DNA of 64,000 bases from Brachypodium distachyon (taxonomy: Eukaryota > Streptophyta > Magnoliopsida > Poales > Poaceae): positions 21,342,584-21,406,583 of the forward strand of contig NC_016134.3 of NCBI RefSeq assembly GCF_000005505.3, in the 5' to 3' direction. The position numbers were made by a program, and so were the translations under genes. Positions within the stretch are counted from its first letter, which is position 1, and each line of letters starts with the position of its first letter. The notes beneath the pieces are model-generated. The model saw only the letters and a list, made by a program, of their open reading frames with translations, searched no databases and had not been told where the DNA came from. This document shows positions 20,353-32,340 of the stretch, one piece after another.

Positions 20353-21340
20353 ACCCTTACGACGGGCTTCGACGAAGGCTCTGCAGAAGGTCGTTGGATC
20401 ATCGGGCATTTCCTGCCTTGCCGCGGTTGTGTGCATGGTTGTCGGGGTTGCGAAGAGATTGTAGGGGCTTACACTCGCATTTATACAGTTTCAGTCCAGG
20501 TAGGAGTGCCAAGTTGTATTGTCGGGCGATGGCCTGGGCGTCTTCAGGGCGTAGACGCATCTACAGTCGTTTGTGATGGCTGGTGCATCCAGGTTTTGGT
20601 TTGGGTGTGGTTGCTGACATGGCCTTGCGGGTAAACGTCCATTTCGGGATGGACGCTCGTGTACGTCTGTTTTTAGTGGTTGCGTGTATCCAATGTTTTG
20701 CAGACGGTGGGTTGCGTTGTCCGTCACACTTCGTGGTGGCGTTTGTCGCGAGGGAAAGTATGCCTGGGTGCGAGGGTGCTCCATCGCACTATGTGGGCCA
20801 CCTCCGGTGAAACAACGCTGGGTTTTCGTTGCACTGCGTGGTGGCGTTCGTCCGCGGCATGATCTAACCAACTAGGACAGCTCGGATAGAACGGTAAGAA
20901 ACAACAGGGCCATACGCAATCAGAGAGAAAAAAGATGGAGACACGAGCCTCGGACACCACGCCTTCCGCCACGGTGATCCCAGGGCCGGCACGGACCACC
21001 TCCCCCAGGGACCAGAGAAGCTCCATCCTGGGCACTCGACGCGTTCCAATCCTGGGCACCGGCCACCCGACACCGCGGGGAGCATGTCCAAGGAAAGATG
21101 GACATTCTCTTGTTCGTGCCCTGTTGGCTCAGAAGGCCTTCAGCTATTTCCATGGATGCACGTGGCCTTCCGTTATTTCCGTTAATCCCAGCGGATAAAA
21201 TCTTACTGTTGTTCGCCCGCGGTGGAACGGTGTTGTTGCCTTGTGCGTTGAGCGCTGTCGGGTTGCTTCCTTTCCATGTGCGGTTCGCGACTGGAGGTTG
21301 CTTCCCGGGGTCTATCTGCCTGCCTCCCTCGGAAAGACGG
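20353..21340. other. Unassigned flank between the outer solo LTR and element B
   Basis: About 990 bp with no recognised domain. Frames of 60-110 codons on both strands overlap and carry no family signature. The last five bases (GACGG) are the left target duplication of B. It is continuous with 2096-2969 on the left and 33504-34238 on the right once the insertions are removed. Confidence 0.5.
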
Positions 21341-21664
21341 TGTCGTACCAATGGCCCACGGGGTACCACTGATACGGGACGCGTGGGTCGCGAGTGACAA
21401 AACCCCGCCGGGTTGGCCTCCCGGGAACGATAGGCTCGGGAAGCCCGCCTCAAGGAGACGGTCGTTGGCAAAGACAAAGCAAAGGGTCGGAACAAGAGAA
21501 GCACCCGCTTCGGTGGGTACCCGGGAACTCTAGTCTCGGGAAGTGGAAGGAACGCTGCCCCGGCAACTGGCCGGGTGCGCTAGCCGGGGAGGGGCTCCTA
21601 GCAACCCGCGCTCGGGCATGCAGGTGGGGCCCGCAGAACAGTGCCGGAGACCCATGCTCCAACA
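21341..21664 (+). repeat. 5' LTR of B, internally deleted
   Basis: Starts TGTCGTACCA and ends GCTCCAACA. It matches 32606-32907 of the 3' LTR, then jumps to the last 20 or so bases. GTG occurs at both edges of the missing block (GAACAGTG and CGGTGCCGG), a microhomology typical of illegitimate recombination. Confidence 0.88.
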
Positions 21665-21666
21665 TC

Positions 21667-21684
21667 TGGCGCGCCAGGTAGGGG
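21667..21684 (+). other. Primer binding site of B
   Basis: TGGCGCGCCAGGTAGGGG two bases after the LTR. A has TGGCACGCTAGGTAGGGG at the same place. The tRNA is not assigned. Confidence 0.6.
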
Positions 21685-21769
21685 GACGTGCAAAGAGCTT
21701 CGGGTGACCGCCGGCGTCATCGTCTTCGTCGGCTTCTTCATCCACGACATCATCCACGACTCGCTCGCC

Positions 21770-23593
21770 ATGCCACCCAACAAGGCATACGAGCCCTGGG
21801 TCGACTTGCGCGACACGCTCGCCATGCGCCCTCGATCTCATGACGTCGCCTGTGCGTCGCAAGGTCAAGGGGACCAGGGTTCCCCTCATCGGCAGCAGCA
21901 GCAACCGCAGCTGCCACCCCCACCTCCTCGGGCGTCGGCAGACAACCGTCCGAGGGGGCTTGCGGCACCTAGCGCCGAAGCCAGCCACGCGAGCGACCTC
22001 AACGTCGCTCGTGCCAGTCAGCGAACTCACTAGCGGGCTGAGGGCGCGCAGCGACAGCTGCGCCACGACCACAGCGCGTCGCGTGTGACGCCAACGGAGT
22101 CTCGACCCTCACATCCGAGGGCATCGGGCGACCGGGCGGACGGCAGCCGGTCGGAGAACCGACAGCCTCCTGCCCAAACCCCGGCGGAAGCGATCATTGC
22201 TGCACGTGTCATGGTGCACGACGAGCCACCGCAAGGCACGCCAGCGCATGACGCGTGGAGCACGGCGCTGGACGCGCTCCTCGCGCTCGCTGCCCTACAG
22301 CCGCAAGGTGAGGGTGGCCCGGCCGGTTCGGGCCGAGCACAGAACCCGGGACGTAGAGACGCGCCCCGTGTCTCGGGGCATGGAGAGCACCCTCCACCAT
22401 CGGGAGAGCAAGACAACAAGGGTCCCGAGGACTACTCGAACTCGTCGTCAACCGTCACGCCCGGTGACCCGCGGGGCGTCCTGAACGCCGGCCAGCAGGA
22501 AGATCTCCACCAACGCTTGCAGCGTCGGCGCCGGCGCGAGCTGGAGTGCCAGCGCCCAGAGGAGCAGGAAGACGCTCCCGTGGGCGCCGATGACGGCTGC
22601 GCCGCGTTCTCTCGTGAGCTGCGCTGGGTCACATGGCCCCACAAGTTCCGAGCTCCAGCACTCGGGACGTACGACAGGACCGTGAATCCCATGGACTTCC
22701 TCCTGACCTACACGTTGGGCATGCACGCTATCGGTGCTGACGACAAGGTCAGGGCCAACTGGTTCCCGATGGTCCTAAAAGGATCAGTGAGGACCTGGTT
22801 GCTCAACCTGCCCGACGGGTCCATTGCCTCCTGGGCTGACCTGCGCGAGCAGTTTGTGAATGCATTCCAGGGCGGCTACAAGCGCCCGAGATCCATGGCG
22901 GAGCTGCACACGGTAGTGCAGAAACCGGGGGAGACGTTGCGGGACTTCACCAACAGGTTCTCTAACATCTCCTACTCCATCCCAGAGGCGGAAGCGGCCG
23001 CCATCATCAACACTTACGCCATCAACGTCCGTGACCTGAAGATGCGTGAGAAGTTGAACACGCACCGTCTCCGGACCACAAGGGATCTATACGCTCTCGT
23101 GCACAAGTGCGCGATGGCCGAGGAAGGGCGCTTAGTGCCTGAGCTTGCCGCCAAGGCGGCGGCAAACGCACCCGAGGCCTCCAGGAAGAAGGGCTCCTGG
23201 AAGCGCGACGGGAAGCAAGTGCTTGCCGCAGAACCGGGGGCTCCCTAGAGGCCCACCAAGAAGGTGGCGTCGGCGGGAGCATCGGGGAGCAAGCCGGCAG
23301 CAGCAGCGCGCTGCCCCATCCACACCAACGCCACCCACGACGCACAGGACTGCCGTACTCTCCAGACCATCAAGGAGAAGTGCGAGCCGCGCCACGAGGA
23401 GCACCGCGCTGCTGGGGCTTGCTTCAACTGCGGGGATATCGGGCACCTCTCCCGAGATTGCCCGAACAACCCCCACAACGAAGCAGGCCGGGGCGTAGCC
23501 GGCAGCGACAAGGAAGAACCCGCGGGGGGTCGCGGTCAAGTCCGCGGTGGCAAGGACCGGCCTCCCCGCGGACGCGACAAGCCTCGCGCCTAG
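21770..23593 (+). pseudogene. gag of element B
   Basis: One frame runs from the ATG at 21770 (MPPNKAYEP) to the TAG at 23591-23593, broken by TAG at 22031-22033 and at 23246-23248. The N-terminal third is Gln/Pro/Arg-rich. The core (about 22630-23130) has WPHKFRAPALGTYD, FLLTYTLGMHAIGADD, WADLREQFVNAFQGGY and KPGETLRDFTNRFSN, typical of the plant retrotransposon gag domain. A CCHC zinc knuckle CFNCGDIGHLSRDC (about 23421-23462) follows, and the tail is Arg/Gly-rich. Apart from the nonsense codons the frame is uninterrupted over 1.8 kb, so B looks younger than A in this region. Confidence 0.85.
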
Positions 23594-24236
23594 CAGCGCG
23601 AGAACGACTGCAGTGACTTCGCCAGGATCCACGGCGGAGCGTATGCTCTCACGTCTCACGCCGCCGTGAAGCAGCTTGCGTGTGAGGTTTGCGCCCTCCA
23701 CCCCAGCGTGGAGGCGCAACAGCCGTTGAGGTGGTCGCACGTGCCGATCACCTTCAACTTGGACGATCATCCGATTCGTCCCTTGGGATCAGGGGTACTG
23801 CCCCTTGTGGTGTCACCAATCATAAACAATGTGACGGTGACCAAGATTCTGGTGGACAACGGAGCAAGCCTTAACCTCCTGTCCGCCAAGTTAGTGGAGA
23901 AGTTTCAGCTGCCTCTGGAGCAGATGAAGCCCACCTACCCGTTCCGGGGAATCAACCCCGGAGTGGTGCAGCCCATGGGACGAATCACGCTCCCGGTGAC
24001 CTTCGGGTCTCGGGAGGCATTCCGGACTGAGCACGTCGTTTTTCACGTGGCTCACACCCCGTTGCCGTACAACAGGATTATTGGTCGGCCGGCGCTGATC
24101 AAGTTCATGGCGGCAACCCATTGAGCCTATGGCTCCAGCTCCAACCCGCACGTTAGCAAGGACGCGAAGCTAAAGGAGGAGGGCAGCAAGGTCACGAAGG
24201 TGCCCCTACATCGGTGCGAGCCTCGACGACAAATAG
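23594..24236 (+). pseudogene. Protease region of element B
   Basis: Continues in the gag frame. It has the retropepsin-like signature KILVDNGASLNLLS (about 23842-23885), then GRITLPVTFGSREAF and YNRIIGRPALIKF. A TGA at 24122-24124 stands where A has TGC. After a frameshift the linker leads to LDDK-TAG-ESAL, with the TAG at 24234-24236; A has a TAG at the equivalent codon. DNG replaces the usual D(T/S)G, as also seen in A. Confidence 0.8.
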
Positions 24237-26292
24237 GAAAGTGCCCTCGTCGCCTTCTTCCGGGAGAATTCTGACGTGTTCTCTTGGGAGCCGTCAGATC
24301 TTCCCGGAGTCCCCAGGGAGGTGATCGAGCATCGGCTAGCGGTGTGGCCAGATGCGCGGCTCGTCAAGCAGAAGGTTCGCCGGCAAGGACAGGAACACAA
24401 GGACTTCATCCAGCAAGAAGTGGAGAAGCTCTAGAACGTCGGGGCAATCAGGGAAGTGTTGTACCCTACTTGGTTAGCAAATCCTGTTGTAGTCTCTAAG
24501 GCTGGAAATAAATTGCGCATGCGTGTGTAGATTTCACTGATCTTAATCGTGCATGCCCTGAGGACGCCTTCCCTGTACCCCGAATCGATCAAATAGTAGA
24601 TTCCACGGCAGGTTGTCAGTCTTTATGCTTTCTGGATGCCTTCTCCGGCTACCATCAGATTAAGATGGCAGTCGAAGATGAGGAGAAACAACGTTTATCA
24701 CCCCGGTTGACTTCTACTGTTATACGTGCATGCCTTTCGGGCTGAAGAACGCGGGCTCGACATTTCAGCGCACTTTGCGCGATTGTCTGGGACCCCAACT
24801 AGGCCGGAATATCGAGGCCTACATGGACAATATCGTCATCAAGTCACGGCGTAGGGACTTGCTCGTCGGCGACCTGCAGGAGACATTCAACAATCTTCGC
24901 AGGATCAAGCTCAAGCTTAACCCCGAGAAGTGGACGTTCGACGTGGACTCTGGGCACTTGCTGGGCTTCTTGGTGTCTCACCGGGGAATCGAAGCCAATC
25001 CATAGAAGATCAAGGCGATCGAGAAGATGGAGGCACCTCGCAAGGTTAGAGACGTCCAGCGCCTCAACGGTTGTGTTGCAGCGCTCAGGCGTTTCTTCTC
25101 AAGGATTGGCGAGAGAGCCCTGCCTTTCTTCAAGGTGATGAAGAAAAAGGGTCCAATCAATTGGACCCTCGAGGCGGAAGCGGCATTCCAGGACTTGAAG
25201 CAGTACCTGAAGTTGCCGACAGTCCTCATCGCCCCCAAGCTAGGCGAGCCGTTGCTGCTATACCTGGCAGCGAGAGATCTGGTAGTGAGCTCCGTGCTTG
25301 TTGCCGAGATGGAAGAACAAGTCCCAGGGGCTGAGGCAGGGGGGCCGGGGGCTCCCGGTGAGCCGGAGGAACCCCCGGCTACCACCTCTGCCCCGGGATC
25401 CGAGGGACAGCCCATGCCGGCTGCTCCCCGCAAACGGCTAGTGCAGCATCCCGTGTACTTCGTCAGCACGGTGTTGCGCGATGCTCGGGTACGGTACCCG
25501 CAGGTCCAGAAGCTTCTGCTTGGGATCCTGCTCGCTTCACAGAAGCTGCGCCATTACTTTCAGGCACACAGCATCACAGTGGTGTCGGGGTTCTGCCTGA
25601 AGCGGGCCCTCGTCAACCGTGAAGCCACCAGGAGGGTGGCCGAGTGGAGAATGGAGCTGGCGGAGTCCGGGCTGCGATTCGCGAATACCGAAAGCATCAA
25701 GAGTGCCGCTCTCGCCGACTTTGTCGTGGAGTGGACGTCAATGGGCATAGAGGAAGAAGAACCGGAAGCAAGCCTTCCCGGAAGGATGGACGAGGGATAC
25801 TGGGTCATGTACTTCGACGGCGCCTTCTGCCTGCAGGGCGCCGGTGCCGATGTGGTGATCGAGTCGCCCACTGGAGATCAACTCAAGTTCGCGATACAAA
25901 TCGACTTCGCCAACTCCACCAACAACACAACAGAGTACGAGGGGCTGCTGGCCGGGCTACGCGCGGCGATCGCCCTCGACATCAAGCGTCTGGTTGTTCA
26001 CGGGGACTCACAACTCATGATAAACCAGGTGAACAAGGACTACGACTGCCCCCAAATCGCAGCGTACGTGGAAGAAGTGCGAAAACTAGAGTCCAAGTTC
26101 AAGGGACTTCGGTTTGAGCACGTGAAGCGCAAGGACAACTTTGTTGCGGATGAACTGTCCAAGTGGGCAGGGGAACGCAGCAAGGTGCCTCCTGGGGTGT
26201 TCGTACAGAGGCAGTTAAAGCCCTCTGTCAATCCTAAGACAGTTGCCTGGGAAGCCCCTCCGGCAACTGAAGGATATTATTCGCCACCTTAG
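24237..26292 (+). pseudogene. Reverse transcriptase and dual RNase H of element B
   Basis: RT segments in shifting frames: EHRLAVW, LANPVVV, IDQIVDSTAG, LDAFSGYHQI, then MPFGLKNAGSTFQR from 24730. The catalytic motif reads YMDN (24830-24841) instead of YMDD. A TAG at 25003-25005 follows. The next frame (25027-26292) holds the degenerate first RNase H (LLLYLAARDLVVSSVLV, HPVYFVSTVL) and an archaeal-type RNase H with MYFDGAF, TEYEGL, HGDSQLMIN and ADELSK, so its acidic residues are kept. The Asp-to-Asn change should abolish polymerisation by this copy. Confidence 0.85.
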
Positions 26293-27498
26293 GGACGGGA
26301 CCCTCCCGGAGAAAGAGGTTGCCGCGGAGCGAGTGGCCCGGCAAGCTAAAATGTACGCTCTGGTGGATGGGGATCTCTACCGGAGGCGTCCTAACGGAGT
26401 TATGCTCCTCTGCGTGTCCCAAGAAGAAGGGCGCACGCTGCTGGAGGATATCCATCGAGACACATGCTCGCACCATGTGGCCTCCATGGCGCTAGCTGGG
26501 AAAGTGTTCCGGCATGGCTTCTACTGGCCAACAGCATTAGCCGATGCCGAACAACTAGTCAAAACCTGTGAAGCATGCCAGTTTCACGCCAAGAAGAGCA
26601 ACCAGCCAGCGCAAGCCCTACAAGTCATCCCGTCGTCGTGGCCGTTCGTGGTCTGGGGGCTGGACATCGTCGGGAAATTGCCGAGAGCAGTTGGCGGCTA
26701 CGAGTACTTGGTCGTGGCCATCGATAAGTTCTCGAAGTGGATCGAGGTGGAGCCTGTCCGAGCCGTCACGGCACAGGCGGCCATCAAGTTTTTCAAGAGC
26801 ATTGTGTGCCAGTTTGGTGTGCCTAACGACATCATCACCGATAATGGCATACAATTCACTAGTGCGGTGTTCCAAGCTTACTGCGAGGACATGGGCACTA
26901 AAATTCACTTTGCCTCCATCGCTCATCCGAGGGGCAACGGGCAAGTGGAGTGAGCCAACGCGGAAGTGCTACGTGCACTCAAAACGAGAACCTTTGACAA
27001 GCTCAAGGGCCACGGGAAACACTGGGTTGAAGAACTCCAGCCCGTGCTATGGTCGCTACGGACCACACCAAGTCGGGCGACGGGTGAAACTCTGTTTGCC
27101 CTCGTCTACGGGGCAGAAGCTGTGCTGCCCCTCGAGCTCAAGCATGGGTCACCTCGGGTACGCGCGTACGGCGACAAGAGCCAACACACGCAGAGAATTG
27201 ATGACCTTACCTTCATCGAGGAGATTCGATGCCGGGCTGCTATGCGAGCTGCAGGCTACCAGCAGGGGCTCCATCGTTATCACAACAAGAGAGTCTGTCC
27301 CCGGGGGCTTGAGGTTGGAGACCTCGTGCTGCACCGGATACAGGAACGAAGGCAGGGAACAAGTTGACTCCAATCTGGGAAGGCCCTTTCCGGGTAGTGC
27401 AGGTGACCAGACCGGGGGTTGTCCGGCCGAAAACCGAAGAAGGCTTGCCGGTGCCCAATAGTTGGAACATTGAACACATGTGCAAGTTCTACCCGTGA
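26243..27498 (+). pseudogene. Integrase of element B
   Basis: The frame changes near 26270. HHCC zinc finger: CSHHVASMA and CEACQFHAKK. Catalytic core: GLDIVGKLP, YLVVAIDKFSKWIEVEP, ITDNGIQFT and NGQVE, giving D, D, E. TGA at 26951-26953 stands where A has CGA. The C-terminal part has ETLFALVYGAEAVLPLEL and GDLVLHRIQ. A frameshift near 27360 moves the end (IWEGPFRVVQV to KFYP) to a TGA at 27496-27498. The linker before the zinc finger is shorter than in A. Confidence 0.83.
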
Positions 27499-27597
27499 AA
27501 TGATGGTGCCTTACCCACGGGTGACGCTGCGGCAGCGTGCCTCTTTAAGCTAGTGTAGCCGGGTAAGGCCCGATTGTAATCCACTAGCACAAAGATG

Positions 27598-27603
27598 AAT
27601 AAA
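27598..27603 (+). terminator. Internal poly(A) signal after pol of B
   Basis: AATAAA 100 bp after the pol stop, followed by GATAAGTG. A has the same block at 58841-58846, at nearly the same distance from its pol stop. About 60 bp further both read a pyrimidine tract ending TAG then GTGCACAGAA, resembling a splice acceptor. Confidence 0.45.
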
Positions 27604-28144
27604 GATAAGTGTTCCTTCATTAAGTATTGTGCTTTACTGTTAATGTGTGCTTCTGTCTCCTGCTATAGGTGCACAGAATTGCCTCCTCATCCTTGGCTAT
27701 GAGCAGGGGCTGCCGAAACCCCGAAAACCAAGCTCATTCCCGGGCCACCCCGGAACGAGGTCTAGTCGTTGGTGAACCCGTTCACAACATGTTGCGTGCC
27801 AGCGTGGCACCATGGAATAGAAAACAAAAAAAAACACCCAAGCCTGAGGCCGACTCTTCTGTGCCCGGGGGTTGGGAGGCAGGAGGTTATCCAATCAGTG
27901 TTGTCTTTTTCGTGCATTTCGAAAAAAAATCCGGGCATTGCAAAGATTTAACATGCAGGATAAAACTAGGGACGAAGGCGCACCATGGCGCTCGTGGAGC
28001 AGTCACGGATGTCATCTTCTTGCAGGTAAGTTGTATGTATATGGCAATTACTTCGAGGCTTGATGCAGGACTCTGAGACGGGGCCAGTCCCTCCACGCGT
28101 CAATCGGCGGTCCCATGCATGTGGCGGCAAGGGCAGCTCTCCGG

Positions 28145-28380
28145 CTATTTAAAGACTGGAGCAAGCGCAACACCAGCAATGGGCAAGAAGGCAAGAGATG
28201 TCGCAGAGAGGCGATGGTGGTGCATCCCTCTGCGCTTGTCGCTGAGGGTGTCCCCACCATCGCGGTCCTGCTGTATCTCTTATGAAAGGACACCAGAAAT
28301 GACAATGCGAGAGGCGTCGCGAAGACACGGTGGTGGTCCATGCCTCCGCGTGAGCCGCTGGAGGGTGCACTGCCACCGCG
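28145..28380 (+). repeat. TATA-like box and tandem hairpin pair of B
   Basis: CTATTTAAAG at 28145-28154, then two fold-back units. Hairpin 1: arms 28211-28234 and 28240-28263, loop CTTGT, about 19 of 24 positions paired. Hairpin 2: arms 28328-28350 and 28356-28378, loop TGAGC, imperfect with several G-T pairs. Element A has the same arrangement (59409-59652) with diverged arms. The repeated unit is about 110 bp. No protein is evident; a structured RNA is one reading. Confidence 0.65.
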
Positions 28381-28900
28381 TCCTGGCCATGACTCTCAAC
28401 GAGGTGCTCCAAGAGCAAAGAGAACGGAAAACTAAGTACTTTGTTTTGAGTCCTTGGTTCTTCCTTTAGTAACACTGTTTGCCGAGTAGCCGGAGTGTAG
28501 GAAGGACGGTTGCGGAGGGGAGGACGCCCCCCACACGTGGCTCGCGGGTCCGTCCCGGAGGCGTGCGCACTGGGGTAGTTAACCCGCAGGCGGAGTGGCT
28601 AGCCGCTACTGTTTGGCCCTATGTTGGCACCGCAGGTCCGTCTCGGATCCTTAGTCTGGCCAAGCATGTAGTTGGTGAGCCCCCGGATACACAAGGTTAA
28701 AGCACGGGAGAGACAGAGCCTCTCCCCGGCAAGCTGGTCATAAGTGGAAAAGCGAATAAAATGGCATTGGATATAATAAAACTTGAACGGACGAGTTCAC
28801 AAATAGCATTCAGAATGACAGAAAGGATAACACAAAGTAAGTTCTAAGGCGCCTTGCGCCACTTGCAGGAAAGTAAATACAATAAAGAACGAGCAGATAA

Positions 28901-31900
28901 CTATGGACGAGGTGCTCCCAGGGCAGCTGCGTCGGCGTCAGGTGCCTCCTCGATGATAGGGGCTTCTCCGGCGGCTTCCTCGTCGACAGCTTCAGCTTCA
29001 TCAGCCTTGCTCTGCATCCGCGCCACCATCTCATCCCCCACGCCTTGCACCGCTTCCCGGTGGGTCTTGGCTTCTTCTTCGTCTAACCAGGCATCGAAGA
29101 CCGACTCGAACGGGAAGTCGGGGTGGGTGGAGTGAACCTGGGTATGAATTTGCCCCGCGACCTGCTCGGCTGCGAGGCCGACCTGCCGGTACCCGAAAGC
29201 CGTGACGCAGTTTTGCAGACCGTGCAGCCGACCAACGAAATCTGCAAAGAAGGAGGTGAAGCTGTCCATGTTCACCCCGTCGAAGGAGGTCACCGGAATG
29301 TCGAACCCCAGCAGCGCCTCCACCGCCGAGTCCACCAGCTACTTCAGCCTAGCTACCTCCGCGTCCTGCGGGCCTGCCGCTCGTGCTCGCGGCATTCGGA
29401 CTTCAGCTTGCCGATCTCGGACGCCTTCTTGGTGTTGTCCTCGTCGACGAGCCGGAGCTCCTGCCGCGCGATGTCAAGCTCGCCCTGAAGGGACGAGCTG
29501 GCATCCTGGGCGGCCTTCAGCTGCCCCGCAAGCTCGCACTCCTGGGAGCGAGCCTGGTCTTGCAGCTCCTTCTCCCGGCGTGCCGAGGCTTTGGCCGCCG
29601 TCTCCAGCTCTCCTACCTCGCGATGGAGGCGTTGGATCTCCAGGGAGTAGTTGGACAGTAAGTCCGTCTCCTCCCTGAGACGCCCCTGGAACGAGTCCAG
29701 GGCCGCCTGGTGCTCCTCCTCGCTCTTGGCGTCCGCGACCTTCACCAGCTCGAGCTCCCGCTGATGCTCTTGCTGCAGGTCCCACAGTTGCCGGAGGACT
29801 TCGGCCTCCAGCACTCCTTGCACGGCGGGCGCCACCCTAGCTTGCTGCGCTTGCTGGAGCTCTCTTCGAAGCCATTGCAGCTCAGCACGCTGCTCCTCTG
29901 CCTCCCGTCGCGCCGTGCCCAGTTCCGCCACCACGTGAGCATGGTGCTGCTGCGCGTCATTGAGGAAATCGACAAACATCTGCTGTTGCTGCTGGATGGT
30001 ATCGATCACCTGGTGCCCTTGTTTGAACACGATGGGGTCGAAAGTGATCCAACCCCATGACCGCCTGGCGAGCTCCCATGCTCCTAGGCTGAAGGCGGCT
30101 TCGGCAGAGGTGGAGGACCCCGCCGCACCTATATGCTACCCCGAGGCCGCGTCAGGGTTCGATGACGTGCCTCCGGCTTGGCCGAGCCCCGCCGCTCCTT
30201 GCCCGTCCAAAGGGGCGGGCTGAGGGCTCGGGGGCTTCTCCAGGGCGCCGCTGTCTGCCTCTGCTAGCAGAGGCTGCCCCATGTCACCCGCTGCAGGTGG
30301 TGCCGTCTGCGTGGCGTCACCTGCCGCCGCGTTCGCGACCCCGGCAGGCGCTGGGGCAAGTTATTGAAGGGCTCTGGCGGAGGCAACCTCCTCCGGAGCA
30401 TCATCGTCGACCTCGCTGGTGAGGTCGATTACCCGCACCTCGGTGGGCGCGGGCGCAGTGGGAGCATCCCCGGCAACTGCATAAAGAGCACCTGCGTCAG
30501 TTTAGGAGATGGCGCAGATGAGTGAAAGAAGTGCCTGAGCTCGCACGTACCTGCTGCCCTGCAAGCTCGAATCTGGGACCCTTGTGTCCCCAGAGGCAGC
30601 TACTGCCGCAATAACAGCCGCATCAGCGGCGTCCTGGTCACCGCCGCCCGTCGCCGGGCGGGGTTTCTTGGTCGGGGCCGCCGGCGAAGTACAGGCCTGC
30701 CCCCTCTTCTCGAAGACCTAGGAAATGTAGGAGTAAGCTAATAAGATATGTAAAATTCGTGAAAACCAAAATGTTTAGAGCAACGTCAAACTCACCCCGG
30801 CGGGTTGAGCTTGAGTACCCTGTCTGCCAGGATGCTCCTCGTCAGGGGCCGCTTCGTGCGGGGGAACTGGCGGAGCCGCCGGGGTAGCCGGGGCGGCTGC
30901 TGCAGCCGCACCAATGCCGGCGGAGGCCCCAATTCCCGCATCGGCGTGAGACTCCTGAGGCTGCGGCTGGCCTCCTGCCTGCTCGCCCGCTCCGCCGGAG
31001 ACCGCCTCACCAGGGGGACGTCGTCTTCATCGTCGTCCTCCTCCGGCGCGAACCCGTTGTCTTCCGGGGGAGCGCTGTCGTCGTCGTCGGAGTCTCCTCC
31101 GACGCCCAGCGAGGAATCTTTTGAGTCCGAGTCCTCCGAGCTGGCGGAGCCCCGGTCCTGGCCACCCTTCCCTGACTCGGTAGCCGGCTCCTTGCCCTTG
31201 CGGGGCCTGGGTTGCGGGGAGGAGGGCTGCAACGAGGGGTCTTCCACGATCCCCCACTCATCGCAGAGTGGGAGATCACGGGCTCCCGGGTTCGGGATCC
31301 CGTCGTGGAGCGGGTGCGCTCCAAGCGGCGGCAACCGGAAGGCTTTGTCCTCGCCGGTGATGCCCTTCACCCAGAACTACATCTCGTCCGGCGAGAGTTC
31401 TGTGCGCTGCAGCCAGGTACGGTCGCCCGGCCTAGTGTACATCCATGCCGGAGGTGAGCGCCGCTGCAGGGGAGCCACGCGCCTCCTGATGAAGTGGCGT
31501 GCCCCATCCGTGTTCGTGAGCCCAGCCTCGCGGAGCGCCTTGATCTTGTCGCAGATCGGGGCCAGCTCCTCGTCCTTCTGGTCGCGGAGTGTCCAGTCGT
31601 CAGAGCCCTTTGGGGGTCCAAGGGGCTCCTCGTGGAAATCTTGGAGCTCGTCGGTGCGCACCCAGCACCAGTCGTGGCGCCACTCGCTCTCAATCTTCCT
31701 CTTCCCCAGCTGGATAAACTCCGACTTGAGCTTGTCGCGGAACCAGAACACTCCTCCCGAGGACAGGGGAGCCTTCGCCTCCACCCTCGGGTAGTAGTGG
31801 CAAAACAGAGCCACCAACGGCATCACCCCCACGAATGCTTCACAGAGGTGTTGGAAGACAGCCAATGTGAAGAATGATGTGGGGTGAATTTGAGCCATGA

Positions 31901-32237
31901 TGAGCCCGTAGGTCTCCATGATGGCAGAAAGGAAAAAAGAATGCGGCGGCATGAACCCGGCTAGTATGAACCTTCCGAAAATCCGGAAGTACCGCGGATA
32001 GCGCTCTGTGCCGACGGGGAGGACTCGCGTCCACCCGTGCTAATTGTGCTTGGTGGCGAGCGCCAAGACCAGCTTGTCCACCCCCTCGCTGTTGTACCCG
32101 GGGGAGAAGAAGGCGAACTTGGCCCGCATCTCTTCATCCTTCCGAGTTTGCGCCGACAGCTCCTTCTTGCTGGCCTTCTCGCTCTTCTCTCCCTTGCAGG
32201 TGCTCCCCTTGGGTCGGTTTTGGCCCTAGGAAGACAT
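28901..32237 (-). pseudogene. Antisense gene of element B, with introns
   Basis: The ATG at 32235-32237 opens a frame that runs to about 30796, with stops at codon 4 (TAG), at about 32036-32038 (TAG) and at 31374-31376 (TAG). It encodes a Transposase_28-like domain (GFMPPHSFFLSAIMETYG, AQIHPTSFFTLAVFQHLCEAFVGVMP, WRHDWCWVR, PAWMYTRPGDRTWLQ, VKGITGEDKAF), then an acidic Ser/Asp/Glu linker (about 31030-31200). GT-AG introns: 30718-30795 (GTGAGT...CCTAG) and 30477-30550 (GTACGT...TGCAG). Downstream, 29353-30030 encodes a long Gln/Glu/Leu coiled coil, and 28901-29335 a C-terminal domain with HPDFPFESVFDAWLD. A frameshift near 29345 separates the last two. Function unknown. Confidence 0.72.
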
Positions 32238-32340
32238 CGGCGGGAGTGGGGGAGTGACTTTGGCTGGAGTTGGGGCGCGGAGAGCTTGGGAGGCAATGGC
32301 GGAAGCAGGAAACAGAGGGGAGTGCTCGCCGCCAGCCTCG

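Noticed and set aside
21667..21684. tRNA gene at a primer binding site
   Set aside because: Primer sites here are short stretches following an LTR; no cloverleaf can be drawn around any of them.
22784..23770. Minus-strand frames opposite gag of B
   Set aside because: The sense strand encodes clear gag and zinc-knuckle motifs; the minus frames have none.
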